From contig NZ_JAIVKJ010000002.1 in NCBI RefSeq assembly GCF_020524885.1, positions 620,001 to 684,000 on the forward strand: 64,000 nt of DNA, in the 5' to 3' direction. Below the pieces are notes generated by a model. That model did no database searches, was not told the DNA's origin, and saw only the letters and a list, made by a program, of their open reading frames with translations. A program made the position numbers and the translations under genes. Positions within the stretch are counted from its first letter, which is position 1. Every line of letters starts with the position of its first letter. This document shows positions 9,101 to 18,686 of this stretch, piece by piece. The DNA comes from Microbulbifer elongatus (lineage in GTDB: Bacteria > Pseudomonadota > Gammaproteobacteria > Pseudomonadales > Cellvibrionaceae).

Positions 9101-9919
9101 ATGCACCGCCCGAGTAGCAAGCCCAGTTCCCAGCCTGAAATTCTGTTTGTCTCCCACGGCGGCGGACCGCTGCCTTTGCTGGGGGATCCGGCGCATTCCG
9201 AAATGATTGCGTGCCTGGAGAAATTGGCCAAACGCCTGCGTCGGCCCTCCGCTATTCTCGTCATCAGTGCCCACTGGGAAGAAAGTCGACCGAAGCTCAC
9301 CGCAGGCAAGGCGCCTTCGCTCATCTACGACTACTACGGATTTCCCGAAGCCTCCTACAGTATTCAGTATCCCTGTCCCGGCCAGCCCGATCTGGCGCGG
9401 CAAGTAAATGCAGTTTTGCAGCAGTCGGGGATTGAATCCGCGATGGATGAGGCGCGCGGTTATGATCATGGCCTGTTTGTGCCATTGAAGCTGCTGTTTC
9501 CCTCTGCAGATATACCCTGTGTACAACTTTCCCTCGACAGTAGCCTGAGTGCGAAGCAGCACCTTGCAATGGGCAAGGCGCTCAGGGGACTGGAATGGGA
9601 AAACCTGCTGGTGATTGGCTCCGGGTTTTCGTTTCACAACATGCGAGCATTTTTTGCAGCCGAAACCGATGAGGGGCGGGAGCTAAACCTCGGGTTTGAG
9701 CAGTGGTTGCACGAAACTTGCACCAGTGTCGAACTCGATGAAAATTCGCGGGCATTGCGCCTCGTTAATTGGGAGCAAGCACCTGGCGCGCGGTACTCTC
9801 ACCCCCGGGAGGAGCACCTTTTACCTTTACATGTATGTTATGGCCTGGCGCAGGCGCCCTGCACAGAGTCCTATATGCTGAGTATCCTCAACAAACGCGC
9901 CAGTATGTACCTTTGGTGA
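9101..9919 (+). CDS. ygiD: LigB-type extradiol dioxygenase family protein (DODA/YgiD-like)
   Basis: 272 residues. Metal-ligand motifs of the class III extradiol ring-cleavage superfamily are visible: FVSHGGGPLPLL, VISAHWEE and YDHGLFVPLKLLFP. The architecture and length match bacterial 4,5-DOPA dioxygenase homologues (E. coli YgiD), which bind one Zn2+ or Fe2+ through two or three His residues. The reaction is opening of a catechol ring; the physiological substrate is uncertain. The C-terminus reads HVCYGLAQAPCTESYMLSI. Its stop codon overlaps the ribosome-binding site of the following pseudouridine synthase gene, implying coupled translation. Confidence 0.85.
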   Translation: MHRPSSKPSSQPEILFVSHGGGPLPLLGDPAHSEMIACLEKLAKRLRRPSAILVISAHWEESRPKLTAGKAPSLIYDYYGFPEASYSIQYPCPGQPDLARQVNAVLQQSGIESAMDEARGYDHGLFVPLKLLFPSADIPCVQLSLDSSLSAKQHLAMGKALRGLEWENLLVIGSGFSFHNMRAFFAAETDEGRELNLGFEQWLHETCTSVELDENSRALRLVNWEQAPGARYSHPREEHLLPLHVCYGLAQAPCTESYMLSILNKRASMYLW

Positions 9920-9928
9920 TCAATAGTT
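9915..9928 (+). promoter_or_regulatory. Ribosome-binding site built on a stop codon, for a TTG start
   Basis: GGTGATC at 9915-9921 matches the 3' part of the full anti-Shine-Dalgarno complement. It contains the TGA (9917-9919) that ends the dioxygenase gene. Seven bases later TTG at 9929 opens the pseudouridine synthase frame. No ATG is available in frame before the conserved domain, so this site decides the start. Confidence 0.55.
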
Positions 9929-10591
9929 TTGCGCCCCTATAATCCTCCCACCGATCCCTACCTGGACGTTGTCTACAGCGACGCCCACCTGCTGGTGCTA
10001 GACAAGCCCAGTGGCCTGCTGACCGTGCCGGGCCGCGACCCGGCACACAGAGACAGCCTGGCGAGCCGGGCACAGAAGGAATACCCGGATGCGCTGATCG
10101 TGCATCGGCTGGATATGGATACCTCTGGCCTGGTGGTGATGGCGCGGGGAAAAGAAGTGCATCGCGCCTTGAGCACCATGTTTCAGAATCGTCAGGTGGA
10201 AAAAAGTTATCTGGCGCGGGTTTGGGGAGAACCAGAGGGCGACGAGGGTGAGGTGGATCTGCCATTGATCTGCGACTGGCCGAATCGTCCCAAGCAGAAG
10301 GTGTGCTTTGAATCCGGCAAGCCGTCACTGACCCGTTGGCAGAAGCTCGACAGCGACGGTAAAACTAGCCTGCTGAAACTGATCCCGGTGACCGGCCGCT
10401 CGCACCAGTTGCGGGTTCATATGCAGGCGTTGGATCACCCGATTTTGGGTGATCCGTTTTACGCACACGAAGAAGCCCTCGCTGCTGCGCTTCGGTTGCT
10501 GCTGCATGCGCAGGAGCTGGGATTTGTGCACCCTGTAACGGGAAAAGCGATGAAGTTTTTGTGTAATCCTGGAGCGGATTTCCTGGTTTAG
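9929..10591 (+). CDS. rluA: RluA-family RNA pseudouridine synthase
   Basis: 220 residues from a TTG start. The catalytic motif HRLDMDTSGLVVMAR contains the Asp nucleophile. The start LLVLDKPSGLLTVPGR and the end SHQLRVHMQALDHPILGDPFY are standard RluA-family elements. The size and lack of an N-terminal S4 domain match RluA, which modifies 23S rRNA U746 and tRNA U32; other short family members are possible. It lies in the same frame as the upstream dioxygenase gene, separated only by that gene's TGA and nine bases. A strong hairpin terminator follows at 10639. Confidence 0.88.
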   Translation: MRPYNPPTDPYLDVVYSDAHLLVLDKPSGLLTVPGRDPAHRDSLASRAQKEYPDALIVHRLDMDTSGLVVMARGKEVHRALSTMFQNRQVEKSYLARVWGEPEGDEGEVDLPLICDWPNRPKQKVCFESGKPSLTRWQKLDSDGKTSLLKLIPVTGRSHQLRVHMQALDHPILGDPFYAHEEALAAALRLLLHAQELGFVHPVTGKAMKFLCNPGADFLV

Positions 10592-10638
10592 CGGAGTGGT
10601 TAGCAGGCAGGTGGGTTCTATCCTCTGCGTTTGCTGAC

Positions 10639-10672
10639 AAAAAAATGGGCGGCCATTGGCCGCCCATTTTTT
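10639..10672. terminator. Bidirectional intrinsic terminator between rluA-like gene and tex
   Basis: A 13-bp stem (AAAATGGGCGGCC with GGCCGCCCATTTT) closes an ATT loop and is flanked by A and T runs, so it can act in both directions. It sits between two convergent genes. Half of it (17 bp at 10641-10657) recurs upstream of tex at 13187-13203. Confidence 0.9.
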
Positions 10673-10690
10673 ATTGCGTAAAGAGGCGGT

Positions 10691-13042
10691 TTATTTCTTG
10701 CCCTTCATTGCCGCTGCCAGCAGGTCGCCCATGCTGCCACGGCCGCCGTTGCCGCCGCCCTGCTGTTGCTGGCGGCTGCGATTGTTGTGGCGTTGGGCCT
10801 GACGGCTTTCGCGGTGGTCGCCTTTCTTGACGCCGCCACTGCCCTGTTCACCGGGCTCGTCCGACATGCGCATGGACAGGCCGATACGCTTGCGCGCCAC
10901 GTCTACTTCCATCACTTTTACTTTCACGATGTCGTTCGCTTTCACCACTTCATGCGGGTCTTTCACGAACTTCTCGGACAGCGCAGAGATGTGGACCAGG
11001 CCGTCCTGGTGCACGCCGATATCCACAAACGCACCGAAGTTGGTGACGTTGGTGACGGTGCCTTCCAGCACCATGCCCGGGCGCAGATCCTTGATTTGTT
11101 CCACGCCGTCTTCGAACTTGGCGGTGCGGAATTCCGGGCGCGGGTCGCGGCCGGGTTTTTCCAGCTCACTGATGATGTCCTTGACTGTGGGCAGACCGAA
11201 TTTTTCATCGGTGTAGTCCATCGGGTTCAGCTTGCGCAGGAAGCCAGAGTCGCCGATCAGGCTGTTAATCTCGCGGCCGCTCTTCTCCGCAATACGCTTC
11301 ACCACGATGTAGGACTCCGGGTGTACACCGGATTTATCCAGCGGGTTTTCGCCGTTATTAATGCGCAGGAAGCCCGCGGCCTGTTCGAACGCCTTGGGCC
11401 CGAGGCGTGGCACTTCTTTCAGTTGGTCGCGGTTTTTGAAGGCGCCGTTCATGTCGCGGTAGGTCACGATATTGTTGGCGATGGAGGCACTCAGGCCAGA
11501 CACCCGAGACAGCAGTGGTGCGGAGGCGGAGTTCAGTTCGGCGCCAACGCCGTTTACACAGTCTTCCACTACCGCGTCGAGGGAGCGCGCCAGCTGTGAC
11601 TGGGAGACGTCGTGCTGATACTGGCCCACACCGATGGACTTGGGCTCGATCTTCACCAGTTCCGCCAGCGGGTCCTGCAGGCGGCGTGCAATGGAGATGG
11701 CGCCACGGATAGTCACATCCAGGTTCGGGAATTCCTTGGCAGCGAATTCAGAAGCCGAGTACACGGAGGCACCGGCCTCGTTCACTATCACTTTCTGTGC
11801 GGTGAGTTTGAACTGCTTGATGGTCTCGCCGACAAACTTGTCGGTCTCGCGGCTGGCGGTACCATTGCCGATGGCGATCAAGCCCACGTCGTACTTCTTG
11901 CACAGGGTGGCGATGACCGCAGCGGACTCCGCCAGTTTGTTCTGCGGCGGATTCGGGTAGATGGCGGTGTGGTCCAGCACCTTGCCAGTGGCGTCCACTA
12001 CGGCCACTTTAACCCCGGTGCGCAGACCCGGGTCCAGGCCGATGGTGGCCTTCTGGCCGGCAGGGGCGGCCAGCAGCAGGTCTTTCAGGTTGCGGGAGAA
12101 TACCTTGATGGCTTCCTCTTCCGCCTTTTCGCGCAGCTGGCCCAGCAGGTCGGTTTCCAGGCTGGTGAGCAGCTTGATACGCCAGGTCCAGCGCACCACT
12201 TCACCCAGCCATTTGTCGGCGGGGCGACCCTGGTCTTCGATCTCCACGTGGCGGGCGATCATTGCCTCACAGGGGTGGGCCTGTGTCGGCGCGCGCTCTT
12301 CGTCGCCATCGAGCCCGAGGTTGATGGCGAGGATGCCTTCGTTGCGGCCGCGGAAAATGGCCAGCGCGCGGTGGCTGGGTACCTTGGCCCAGTCCTCGGC
12401 ATATTCAAAGTAGTCGCGGAACTTGGCGCCTTCCTCTTCTTTGCCGTCCAGCAGCTTGGACTTCACCTGGCCGTCACGGCTCAGGAAGTCACGCAGTTTA
12501 CCCAGCAGCTCGGCGTCTTCGGCAAAGCGCTCCATCAGAATGAACTTGGCACCGTCCAGCGCGCCCTTGATGTCTTTGACGTGCAGGGCCGCATCTTCGT
12601 TGTCGGTGTTGAGGTACTTCTGTGCTTCCTCTTCCGGATTCAGGGTCGGGTCGGCGTAGAGGGCGTCCGCGAGGGGTTCCAGTCCGGCTTCGATGGCGAT
12701 CTGGCCTTTGGTGCGGCGCTTCGGCTTGTAGGGGAGGTAGAGGTCTTCGAGGCGGTTCTTGGTATCGGCGGCATTGATTTGCTGTGCCAGCTCGGGGGTC
12801 AGCTTGCCCTGCTCGTCGATGCTTTTAAGGATGGCGGCGCGTCGTTCCTCCATTTCGCGCAGGTAGCGCAGACGCTCTTCCAGGGTGCGCAGCTGGGTGT
12901 CGTCCAGCTCGCCGGTCACCTCTTTCCGGTAACGGGAGATGAAGGGCACCGTGGCGCCCTCGTCCAGCAGGCCTACGGCGGCAGCCACTTGCTGTGGGCG
13001 CACGTTTAGTTCTTCGGCAATACGGGCGTTGATATCCAACAT
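10691..13042 (-). CDS. tex: Tex-family RNA-binding transcription accessory protein
   Basis: 783 residues, full length. In order: an N-terminal Tex helical region, a YqgF/RNase H-like domain with [18 protein letters not shown] (about residues 330-350), tandem helix-hairpin-helix segments ([39 protein letters not shown]), then a C-terminal S1 domain ([20 protein letters not shown] through KRIGLSMRM). Tex binds nucleic acids and affects transcription and stress phenotypes. The tail is rich in Gly, Gln, Arg and Asn ([13 protein letters not shown]), a low-complexity RNA-binding type extension. It is divergent from the RND efflux operon. Confidence 0.95.
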   Translation of the reverse strand: MLDINARIAEELNVRPQQVAAAVGLLDEGATVPFISRYRKEVTGELDDTQLRTLEERLRYLREMEERRAAILKSIDEQGKLTPELAQQINAADTKNRLEDLYLPYKPKRRTKGQIAIEAGLEPLADALYADPTLNPEEEAQKYLNTDNEDAALHVKDIKGALDGAKFILMERFAEDAELLGKLRDFLSRDGQVKSKLLDGKEEEGAKFRDYFEYAEDWAKVPSHRALAIFRGRNEGILAINLGLDGDEERAPTQAHPCEAMIARHVEIEDQGRPADKWLGEVVRWTWRIKLLTSLETDLLGQLREKAEEEAIKVFSRNLKDLLLAAPAGQKATIGLDPGLRTGVKVAVVDATGKVLDHTAIYPNPPQNKLAESAAVIATLCKKYDVGLIAIGNGTASRETDKFVGETIKQFKLTAQKVIVNEAGASVYSASEFAAKEFPNLDVTIRGAISIARRLQDPLAELVKIEPKSIGVGQYQHDVSQSQLARSLDAVVEDCVNGVGAELNSASAPLLSRVSGLSASIANNIVTYRDMNGAFKNRDQLKEVPRLGPKAFEQAAGFLRINNGENPLDKSGVHPESYIVVKRIAEKSGREINSLIGDSGFLRKLNPMDYTDEKFGLPTVKDIISELEKPGRDPRPEFRTAKFEDGVEQIKDLRPGMVLEGTVTNVTNFGAFVDIGVHQDGLVHISALSEKFVKDPHEVVKANDIVKVKVMEVDVARKRIGLSMRMSDEPGEQGSGGVKKGDHRESRQAQRHNNRSRQQQQGGGNGGRGSMGDLLAAAMKGKK

Positions 13043-13389
13043 CTTGTTATCTACTTCCTCGGAAAGTCATCGGTATTTCATCAGTTCGACGGTGGCGCCG
13101 GGTCAGGTCATAAAAATGGGCGCGCTAATGGCCGGCGCTGGCGATAGTGCAGCAAACTTGCCTGTCCAATCACCGCAGCCGATCACAAAAATGGGCGGCC
13201 ATTATGGGCTATGCGGCGCCGGCGACCAAGATTGACAGCGGCCCCTTTTTGTCACGTTAAGTGCAGGCGCGAAATCCCGCACAGGCGCCGTTTGCGGCCA
13301 AGCGCAATTTGACGCGACGGTCTGCATCTCAGGACAGTTCCAATGACGTCGAAGCCCTGTAAAATGCGCAACTAGTTAAATTTTGACCA
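13043..13389. other. Intergenic region between divergent tex and the efflux adaptor gene
   Basis: 347 bp without a credible gene. It holds two related motifs, AAAAATGGGCG at 13112-13122 and AAAAATGGGCGGCCATT at 13187-13203; the second is identical to 17 bp of the terminator downstream of tex. Promoters for both genes must be here, but no convincing -35/-10 pair was found. Confidence 0.5.
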
Positions 13390-14655
13390 ATGGATGCATC
13401 TGTGAACCCTTCGAACAAACGCTCTAGCAAAAATAAAGTTTTGGGTATCGTGGCGCTGGTGGGCGTGGCAGCGGTAGCCGCTGTTGTATTGATGGCCCCC
13501 AAGCCTGAGGAAAAAGTTGCAGAGGCGGCACTGCCGCCGGTGGCCGATATTCTCTATGCGGAACCCGGCCGTCACACGCTGCTGGTACCCAGCCAGGGCT
13601 CGGTACACGCCCGCCACGAAATTGAAGTGGTGGCCCGCGTGGGCGGTGTTATCGAGAGCGTGAGCGATGCGTTCGTGCCCGGTGGATTCTTTCAGAAAAG
13701 CGATTCCCTGCTGCAGATTGAGCCTGCGGACTATCGCTACCAGCTGACGCGCGCCCAGTCACAGGTGGCCAACGCCGCCGCAACCCTGGCACAGGAAGAG
13801 GGGCGCGCCAAACAGGCCAAGCGCGAGTGGCGCGACCTGGGCAGTGAGACCGCCAATGCCCTGTTCCTGCGCAAGCCGCAGCTTGCCGCCGCCAGCGCTG
13901 CGCTGGATGCCGCGAAAGCAGACCGCGACCAGGCCAAGCTGGATCTGGAGCGTACCGCGGTGAAAGCCCCGTTTGCCGGCCGTGTAGTGGAGACGCTGGT
14001 GGACATCGGTCAGTACGTCACCGCCGGCACCAAACTGGCCCGTATTCACAGCGTGGGGGTGGCGGAAGTGCGCCTGCCGCTGACCGATCATCAGTTATCG
14101 CTGCTGGAGCTGCCCCTGGGGCGCGCCATCGAGAATGGCCCGGCCGTGCGCCTGAGTGCCAACCTTGCCGGCCAGTCCCGTGAGTGGCGCGGCCAGATCG
14201 TGCGCACCGAGGCGGCGATCGATCCAAATAGTCGCTTCGTCTACGCCGTGGCCCAGGTGCAGAACCCCTACCAGGGCGATGCGCCGCTGATCAACGGTCT
14301 GTTCGTGGAAGCGCAGATCGCCGGTAAAACCTATGACGACATCACCCTGCTGCCGCGCCAGGCGCTGCACGAGGGTGATCATATTCTGGTGTTGAACGAA
14401 GAGAACCAGCTTGGCTTCCGCGATGTGGAGCTGTTGCAGGCGGTTGGCGAGGAGGTGTGGTTGCGTGGCGATATCGCTACCGGTGACAAGGTTGTGATTT
14501 CCAGCCTGGGATATTCCCGTGAAGGTATGGTGCTGAGTCCGAACCCGCTGAACGAGCAGCCGTCAGGGTTGTTCCTGGGCGAGAAAACACAAGAGAAAGA
14601 GACCGAAGCTGAAGCCTCAGGCGGCAGCAGCGCGTCCGCACAGGGAGCCTACTGA
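13390..14655 (+). CDS. RND efflux periplasmic adaptor (membrane fusion protein)
   Basis: 421 residues. A short cytoplasmic start precedes a membrane anchor (VLGIVALVGVAAVAAVVLM, about 18-36). Then come a lipoyl/barrel-sandwich half (HEIEVVARVGGVIESVSDAFVPGGFFQKSDSLLQI), a coiled-coil hairpin of Ala/Gln/Lys-rich helices (about 115-180), the second lipoyl half (VKAPFAGRVVETLVDIGQYV) and beta-barrel domains. It links an inner-membrane RND pump to an outer-membrane channel. The permease gene starts 2 bp after its stop, and no outer-membrane TolC-type gene is adjacent. The substrate is unknown. Confidence 0.92.
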   Translation: MDASVNPSNKRSSKNKVLGIVALVGVAAVAAVVLMAPKPEEKVAEAALPPVADILYAEPGRHTLLVPSQGSVHARHEIEVVARVGGVIESVSDAFVPGGFFQKSDSLLQIEPADYRYQLTRAQSQVANAAATLAQEEGRAKQAKREWRDLGSETANALFLRKPQLAAASAALDAAKADRDQAKLDLERTAVKAPFAGRVVETLVDIGQYVTAGTKLARIHSVGVAEVRLPLTDHQLSLLELPLGRAIENGPAVRLSANLAGQSREWRGQIVRTEAAIDPNSRFVYAVAQVQNPYQGDAPLINGLFVEAQIAGKTYDDITLLPRQALHEGDHILVLNEENQLGFRDVELLQAVGEEVWLRGDIATGDKVVISSLGYSREGMVLSPNPLNEQPSGLFLGEKTQEKETEAEASGGSSASAQGAY

Positions 14656-14657
14656 TC

Positions 14658-17600
14658 ATGCAGGGCATTATCGGATGGTTCGTCCGCAACAGTAAGGCTG
14701 CCAACCTGCTGATGATCATGATCATCATTGGCGGCATCTTTGGTATTTCCCATGTGGGGCGCGAAGTCTTCCCGGCGATCAACCCGGGCGTGGTACGCGT
14801 CAATATCAGTTTCCCCGGTGCCGGTCCTGCCGAGGTGGAGCAGCAGGTCACCCAGCGGGTGGAGCAAGCCATCTCCGAGGTGAAGGGCATCAAGGAGGTG
14901 AACTCCTGGTCCTCTCGCAGCAACAGTACTGTGCGTATCCAGGCCGTGGATGGCTACGATGAGCTGCGCCTGCTGAATGACATCAAGGTGCAGGTGGATT
15001 CCATCAACACCTTTCCGGTAGATATCGAGCGCCCGGTGATTGCGCTGGAGGAGTGGGAGCAGCAGATGATGATGATCGCCATCGGCGGTCCCGTCTCCCA
15101 GCGCCAGCTCAAGCAAACCGCCCTCGACCTGCGCGACAAGTTAATGCTGATTCCCGGTGTGCGCCGTGTGGATGTGTGGGGCGATCGCGACGACGAGGTT
15201 TCCATCGAAGTTTCCGAGGTAAACCTACGCCGCTACAACCTGTCCTTTGACGATGTGGCCAACGCGGTGCGCCGATCCTCGCTGGATCTTCCGGCTGGGC
15301 GTGTGCGCTCCGATCGCGGCGATATTCAGGTGCAAACCCGCGGTCAGGCGTATACCGCCGACGACTTCGCGCGCATCCCCGTGATCAGTCGTGCCGACGG
15401 TACCCAGTTGTTACTGCGGGATGTGGCTAGCATCAACGATGGCTTCGAGGAAGAAGGCTCCATCATCCGCTTCAATGGCAAGCCGGCGATGAACCTGCGG
15501 GTGATGCAGGGCGAGCCGCTGGATGTGGTGGCTACCGCCGAGGGCATTCGCGAATTCATGAAGGAGGCCCGCGAAACTCTGCCGCCGGGCATGCAGTTCG
15601 AAACCTGGTTCGACTTCTCAGAAGCGTATGAAAGCCGCATGAGCATGCTGTTCTGGAATGCGGTAACCGGTCTCGCGTTGGTGTTTGTGCTGCTGATGCT
15701 GTTCCTGCGCCCGGCGCTGGCGGTGTGGGTAACCGTGGGTATCTTTACTGCATTTATGGGGGCCTTCTGGCTGCTGCCGGTGACTGGCGTCACCCTGAAT
15801 ATGCTGTCGCTGTTTGCTTTCCTGATGATTCTGGGGATCGTGGTCGACGATGCCATCATTGTCGGCGAGGCGGTGCACGCCGCCCACGATCGCGGTGAAA
15901 CGGGACTGGAGGCGGCGGAAGCGGGTGTAAAGACTGTATCCGCGCCGGTGATTTTCGCTGTGGTGTCCACCATGGTGTTCTTCGTGCCCATGCTGTTCCT
16001 GCCCGGCTACACCTCACAGATGATGATGGCATTGCCGGTGGTGGTACTGCTGTGCCTGGCCTTCTCCCTCATCGAGTCACTGTTGATCCTGCCGGCGCAC
16101 CTGGTGAACCTGAAGCCCGAGAAGCAGGCAACGTCCGGAATTGGCCGCAAGTTGCAGGATGTGCGCGGCAAATTTGCCGGTGGTATGAAAGCCGCTGGCG
16201 ACAAGTACTACTTGCCGCTGCTGGAGAAATCCCTCGGTAACAGCCGCGCCACGGTAATGATCTTTTTCATGGCACTGGTCCTGTCGATTGCCCTTTTTGC
16301 CAAGGGCTATATCGGTAAGGCATTTTCGCCGGAGGTGCCGTCGGATCTTTTGGAGCTGCGCACCACCATGGCCCAGGGTGAGTCCTTTGAGGAAGCCAAG
16401 CGGGTGCTGGAGCAGTTTGAGCGCGCAGGTATGCAGCTCGCCAAGGATCCGGACATGCTGGCGGCCAATGGCGGTAAGGAGTTTGTGCAGAACACCATGG
16501 TGTTCCTGTGGCGCGGTAACGTGACCGTTCTGCTGCAACTGACCGATGGCGAGGAGCGTGATGTGACCTCCGAGCAGCTGGCATTGAAGTGGCGGGATTA
16601 TGTCGGCAAGCTGCCGGCCAGTGTTGAAGAAATGAATATCCAGCACACCATCAATGATGGCGGTAAGGGTATGTCTCTCAACCTGAGCACCGCCTCCGGC
16701 AACATGGAAGAGTTGCGTCGCGCGGCAGATGAGGTGAAGAAGGGACTCAACAAGTTTGCCGGTGTGTACGACGTGCGCGACAACCTGATCGCCGCGCGCC
16801 AAGATATTGAAATCCAGCTGAAGCCCCATGCCACCAACATGGGGATTGGCCTCGCGGATGTGGCCAAGCAGGTGCGCCAGGGGTTCTACGGTGAAGAAGT
16901 CCAGCGTATTCCCCGCGGGCGTGAAGACGTGCGGGTGATGGTGCGTTATCCCCAGGAGGAACGCGCCAGCGAAGAGCAGATCGACCGTATCCGCATCCGT
17001 ACCAATGAGGGAGAGATTCCCTTCAGTGCGGTGGCCGACGCGGTGTATGTGCCCGGCTATACCACCATCCGCCGCAGCGACCGTGAGCGCACGGTGCAGA
17101 TCACCGCGGAGCTGATCCCGGGTACGTCGCCGGCGCACGAGATCCTGAAACAGTTGCGGGATGAAAACCTGAAAAAGTGGGAGAGTCAGTTCCCCGGTTT
17201 CAGCCTGAAGACCGCTGGTGAAATGCAGGAAGAGGAAGAGTTTGGGTCGGCCATTCTGGCGTTCTTTATCCTGTCGCTGTTTGCCATTTACGCACTGCTG
17301 GCGATTGCGTTCCGCTCTTACTCGCAGCCGTTGCTGATTCTGACGGCGGTGCCCTTCGGGTTCCTGGGGGCAATCCTGGGTCACCTTTTGATGGGGTATG
17401 ACATCAGCATTATGTCGATGCTGGGTTTCCTGGCGGCTGCAGGCGTGGTAGTGAACGATAACCTGGTACTGATGGACCGTATCAATCAGTTGCGCGCGGA
17501 GGGGCTGGCAGTGATGGATGCGGTGGTGCAGGCGGGGCGCGACCGTTTCCGGCCGATTATCCTGACTTCGATCACCACGTTTATCGGTCTTCTGCCAATC

Positions 17601-17792
17601 ATGTTCGAGCGCTCGATCCAGGCGCAGTTCCTGATACCGATGGTTGTGAGTCTGGCGTTCGGCGTACTTTGTGCCACCTTCGTGACCTTGCTGTTGGTGC
17701 CGAATCTGTACAAGGTGATCGAGACGCTGCGGTTTAAAGTAAAAGGCGACAAGTCCGCGGAGGAGTTGCCTGTCAGCTTGGAGAAAGCTTGA
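14658..17792 (+). CDS. RND-family efflux permease
   Basis: 1044 residues, the usual length for an AcrB/MdtB-like transporter. The N-terminal helix (ANLLMIMIIIGGIFG) is followed by porter domains, a transmembrane block with ILGIVVDDAIIVGEAVHAAHDRG, whose paired Asp in helix 4 relays protons, a second porter block, and a C-terminal block with GVVVNDNLVLMDRINQLRAEG. Hydrophile and heavy-metal pumps carry different motifs here, so a drug- or lipid-type substrate is more likely, though not determined. It forms a two-gene operon with the adaptor and ends at a clear terminator. Confidence 0.93.
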   Translation: MQGIIGWFVRNSKAANLLMIMIIIGGIFGISHVGREVFPAINPGVVRVNISFPGAGPAEVEQQVTQRVEQAISEVKGIKEVNSWSSRSNSTVRIQAVDGYDELRLLNDIKVQVDSINTFPVDIERPVIALEEWEQQMMMIAIGGPVSQRQLKQTALDLRDKLMLIPGVRRVDVWGDRDDEVSIEVSEVNLRRYNLSFDDVANAVRRSSLDLPAGRVRSDRGDIQVQTRGQAYTADDFARIPVISRADGTQLLLRDVASINDGFEEEGSIIRFNGKPAMNLRVMQGEPLDVVATAEGIREFMKEARETLPPGMQFETWFDFSEAYESRMSMLFWNAVTGLALVFVLLMLFLRPALAVWVTVGIFTAFMGAFWLLPVTGVTLNMLSLFAFLMILGIVVDDAIIVGEAVHAAHDRGETGLEAAEAGVKTVSAPVIFAVVSTMVFFVPMLFLPGYTSQMMMALPVVVLLCLAFSLIESLLILPAHLVNLKPEKQATSGIGRKLQDVRGKFAGGMKAAGDKYYLPLLEKSLGNSRATVMIFFMALVLSIALFAKGYIGKAFSPEVPSDLLELRTTMAQGESFEEAKRVLEQFERAGMQLAKDPDMLAANGGKEFVQNTMVFLWRGNVTVLLQLTDGEERDVTSEQLALKWRDYVGKLPASVEEMNIQHTINDGGKGMSLNLSTASGNMEELRRAADEVKKGLNKFAGVYDVRDNLIAARQDIEIQLKPHATNMGIGLADVAKQVRQGFYGEEVQRIPRGREDVRVMVRYPQEERASEEQIDRIRIRTNEGEIPFSAVADAVYVPGYTTIRRSDRERTVQITAELIPGTSPAHEILKQLRDENLKKWESQFPGFSLKTAGEMQEEEEFGSAILAFFILSLFAIYALLAIAFRSYSQPLLILTAVPFGFLGAILGHLLMGYDISIMSMLGFLAAAGVVVNDNLVLMDRINQLRAEGLAVMDAVVQAGRDRFRPIILTSITTFIGLLPIMFERSIQAQFLIPMVVSLAFGVLCATFVTLLLVPNLYKVIETLRFKVKGDKSAEELPVSLEKA

Positions 17793-17798
17793 CTGAGT

Positions 17799-17835
17799 GC
17801 GTCACCGGGTTTTATTGGGCCCGGTGGCGCTTTTT
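17799..17835 (+). terminator. Intrinsic terminator of the RND operon
   Basis: GCGTCACCGGG pairs with CCCGGTGGCGC (11 bp, one G-U pair) around a 10-nt loop and is followed by TTTTT. It lies 7 bp past the permease stop. Confidence 0.85.
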
Positions 17836-17932
17836 AACGGGGCTTTGCTGCGCGTTCTTTGCTGCGTCCCTACAACTTCGTTCCCGCCTGTATTACCCTT
17901 CACGCAACGTTTTCCTTGGTTAGGAAGTTCCT

Positions 17933-18673
17933 TTGCGCATTCCCCGAATTTTTTCTAGCGATCCCCTGGCGGGTAAAAGCGAAGCCCTGCTGGATGAAGC
18001 CGCGTCCCGTCATCTGGTCAAAGTGCTGCGCCTTGGCCCAGGCCGCCCACTGGTCCTGTTTGATGGCGAGGGTGGTGAATACGAGGCGGAACTGCTGGAG
18101 GCGGGTAAAAAGGCGCGGGTGAAAATCGGCAACTACTCGGCAGAAGACCGGCAGTCACCGCTGGCCATCACCCTGGCCATCGGCATCTCCCGCGGCGATC
18201 GCTTTGACTGGGTGATTCAGAAGGCCACCGAGCTGGGGGTGACCGATATCCAGCCGCTGTTTACCGAACGCTGCGAAGTTAAACTCACCGGCGATCGCCT
18301 GCAGAAAAAGTTGGGCCAATGGCAACAGATTGCCATCAGCGCCTGTGAACAAAGCGCGCGCAACCGGGTGCCCGCAATTTTGCCGCCGCTCAAGTTTCCG
18401 CAATTACTGGATGCGTCGAAGCAGAGCAATGCGCTCAAGCTGGTATTGCACCACCGCACCGATGCCACCCTGGACGAGCTGGAACAGCAGTCGGGTCGGC
18501 CGGGTAGCGCGCTATTATTGGTTGGGCCCGAAGGCGGGTTGTCGGCGGAGGAGATCGAGTTGGCACTACAGCAGGGGTTCCACCCACTGCGTCTCGGCCC
18601 AAGAGTACTGCGTACAGAGACTGCACCGGTAGCGGCGCTATCGGTACTCCAATTCCAATGGGGCGATATCTAA
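17933..18673 (+). CDS. rsmE: 16S rRNA m3U1498 methyltransferase
   Basis: 246 residues from a TTG start with AGGAAG about 5 nt upstream. The N-terminal PUA-like part (RIPRIFSSDPLAGKSEALLDEAASRHLVKVLR) is followed by a SPOUT methyltransferase domain. The knot-forming end LLVGPEGGLSAEEIELAL with LGPRVLRTETAPVAALS is the RsmE SAM-binding signature. The enzyme methylates N3 of U1498 in 16S rRNA. It heads a short run with a membrane protein, a HAD phosphatase and a tiny membrane protein, all on the same strand with gaps under 40 bp. Confidence 0.93.
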   Translation: MRIPRIFSSDPLAGKSEALLDEAASRHLVKVLRLGPGRPLVLFDGEGGEYEAELLEAGKKARVKIGNYSAEDRQSPLAITLAIGISRGDRFDWVIQKATELGVTDIQPLFTERCEVKLTGDRLQKKLGQWQQIAISACEQSARNRVPAILPPLKFPQLLDASKQSNALKLVLHHRTDATLDELEQQSGRPGSALLLVGPEGGLSAEEIELALQQGFHPLRLGPRVLRTETAPVAALSVLQFQWGDI

Positions 18674-18686
18674 CAGGGAAACATCT

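Noticed and set aside
9917..9919. TGA between the dioxygenase and pseudouridine synthase genes read as selenocysteine or readthrough
   Set aside because: Both proteins have normal family termini at this point and a ribosome site spans the stop, so two separate proteins are the simpler reading.
11612..13009. 465-codon plus-strand frame opposite tex
   Set aside because: Antisense shadow of tex with no domain and no ribosome site.
16077..17384. 435-codon minus-strand frame opposite the RND permease
   Set aside because: Antisense shadow of a well-recognised transporter.
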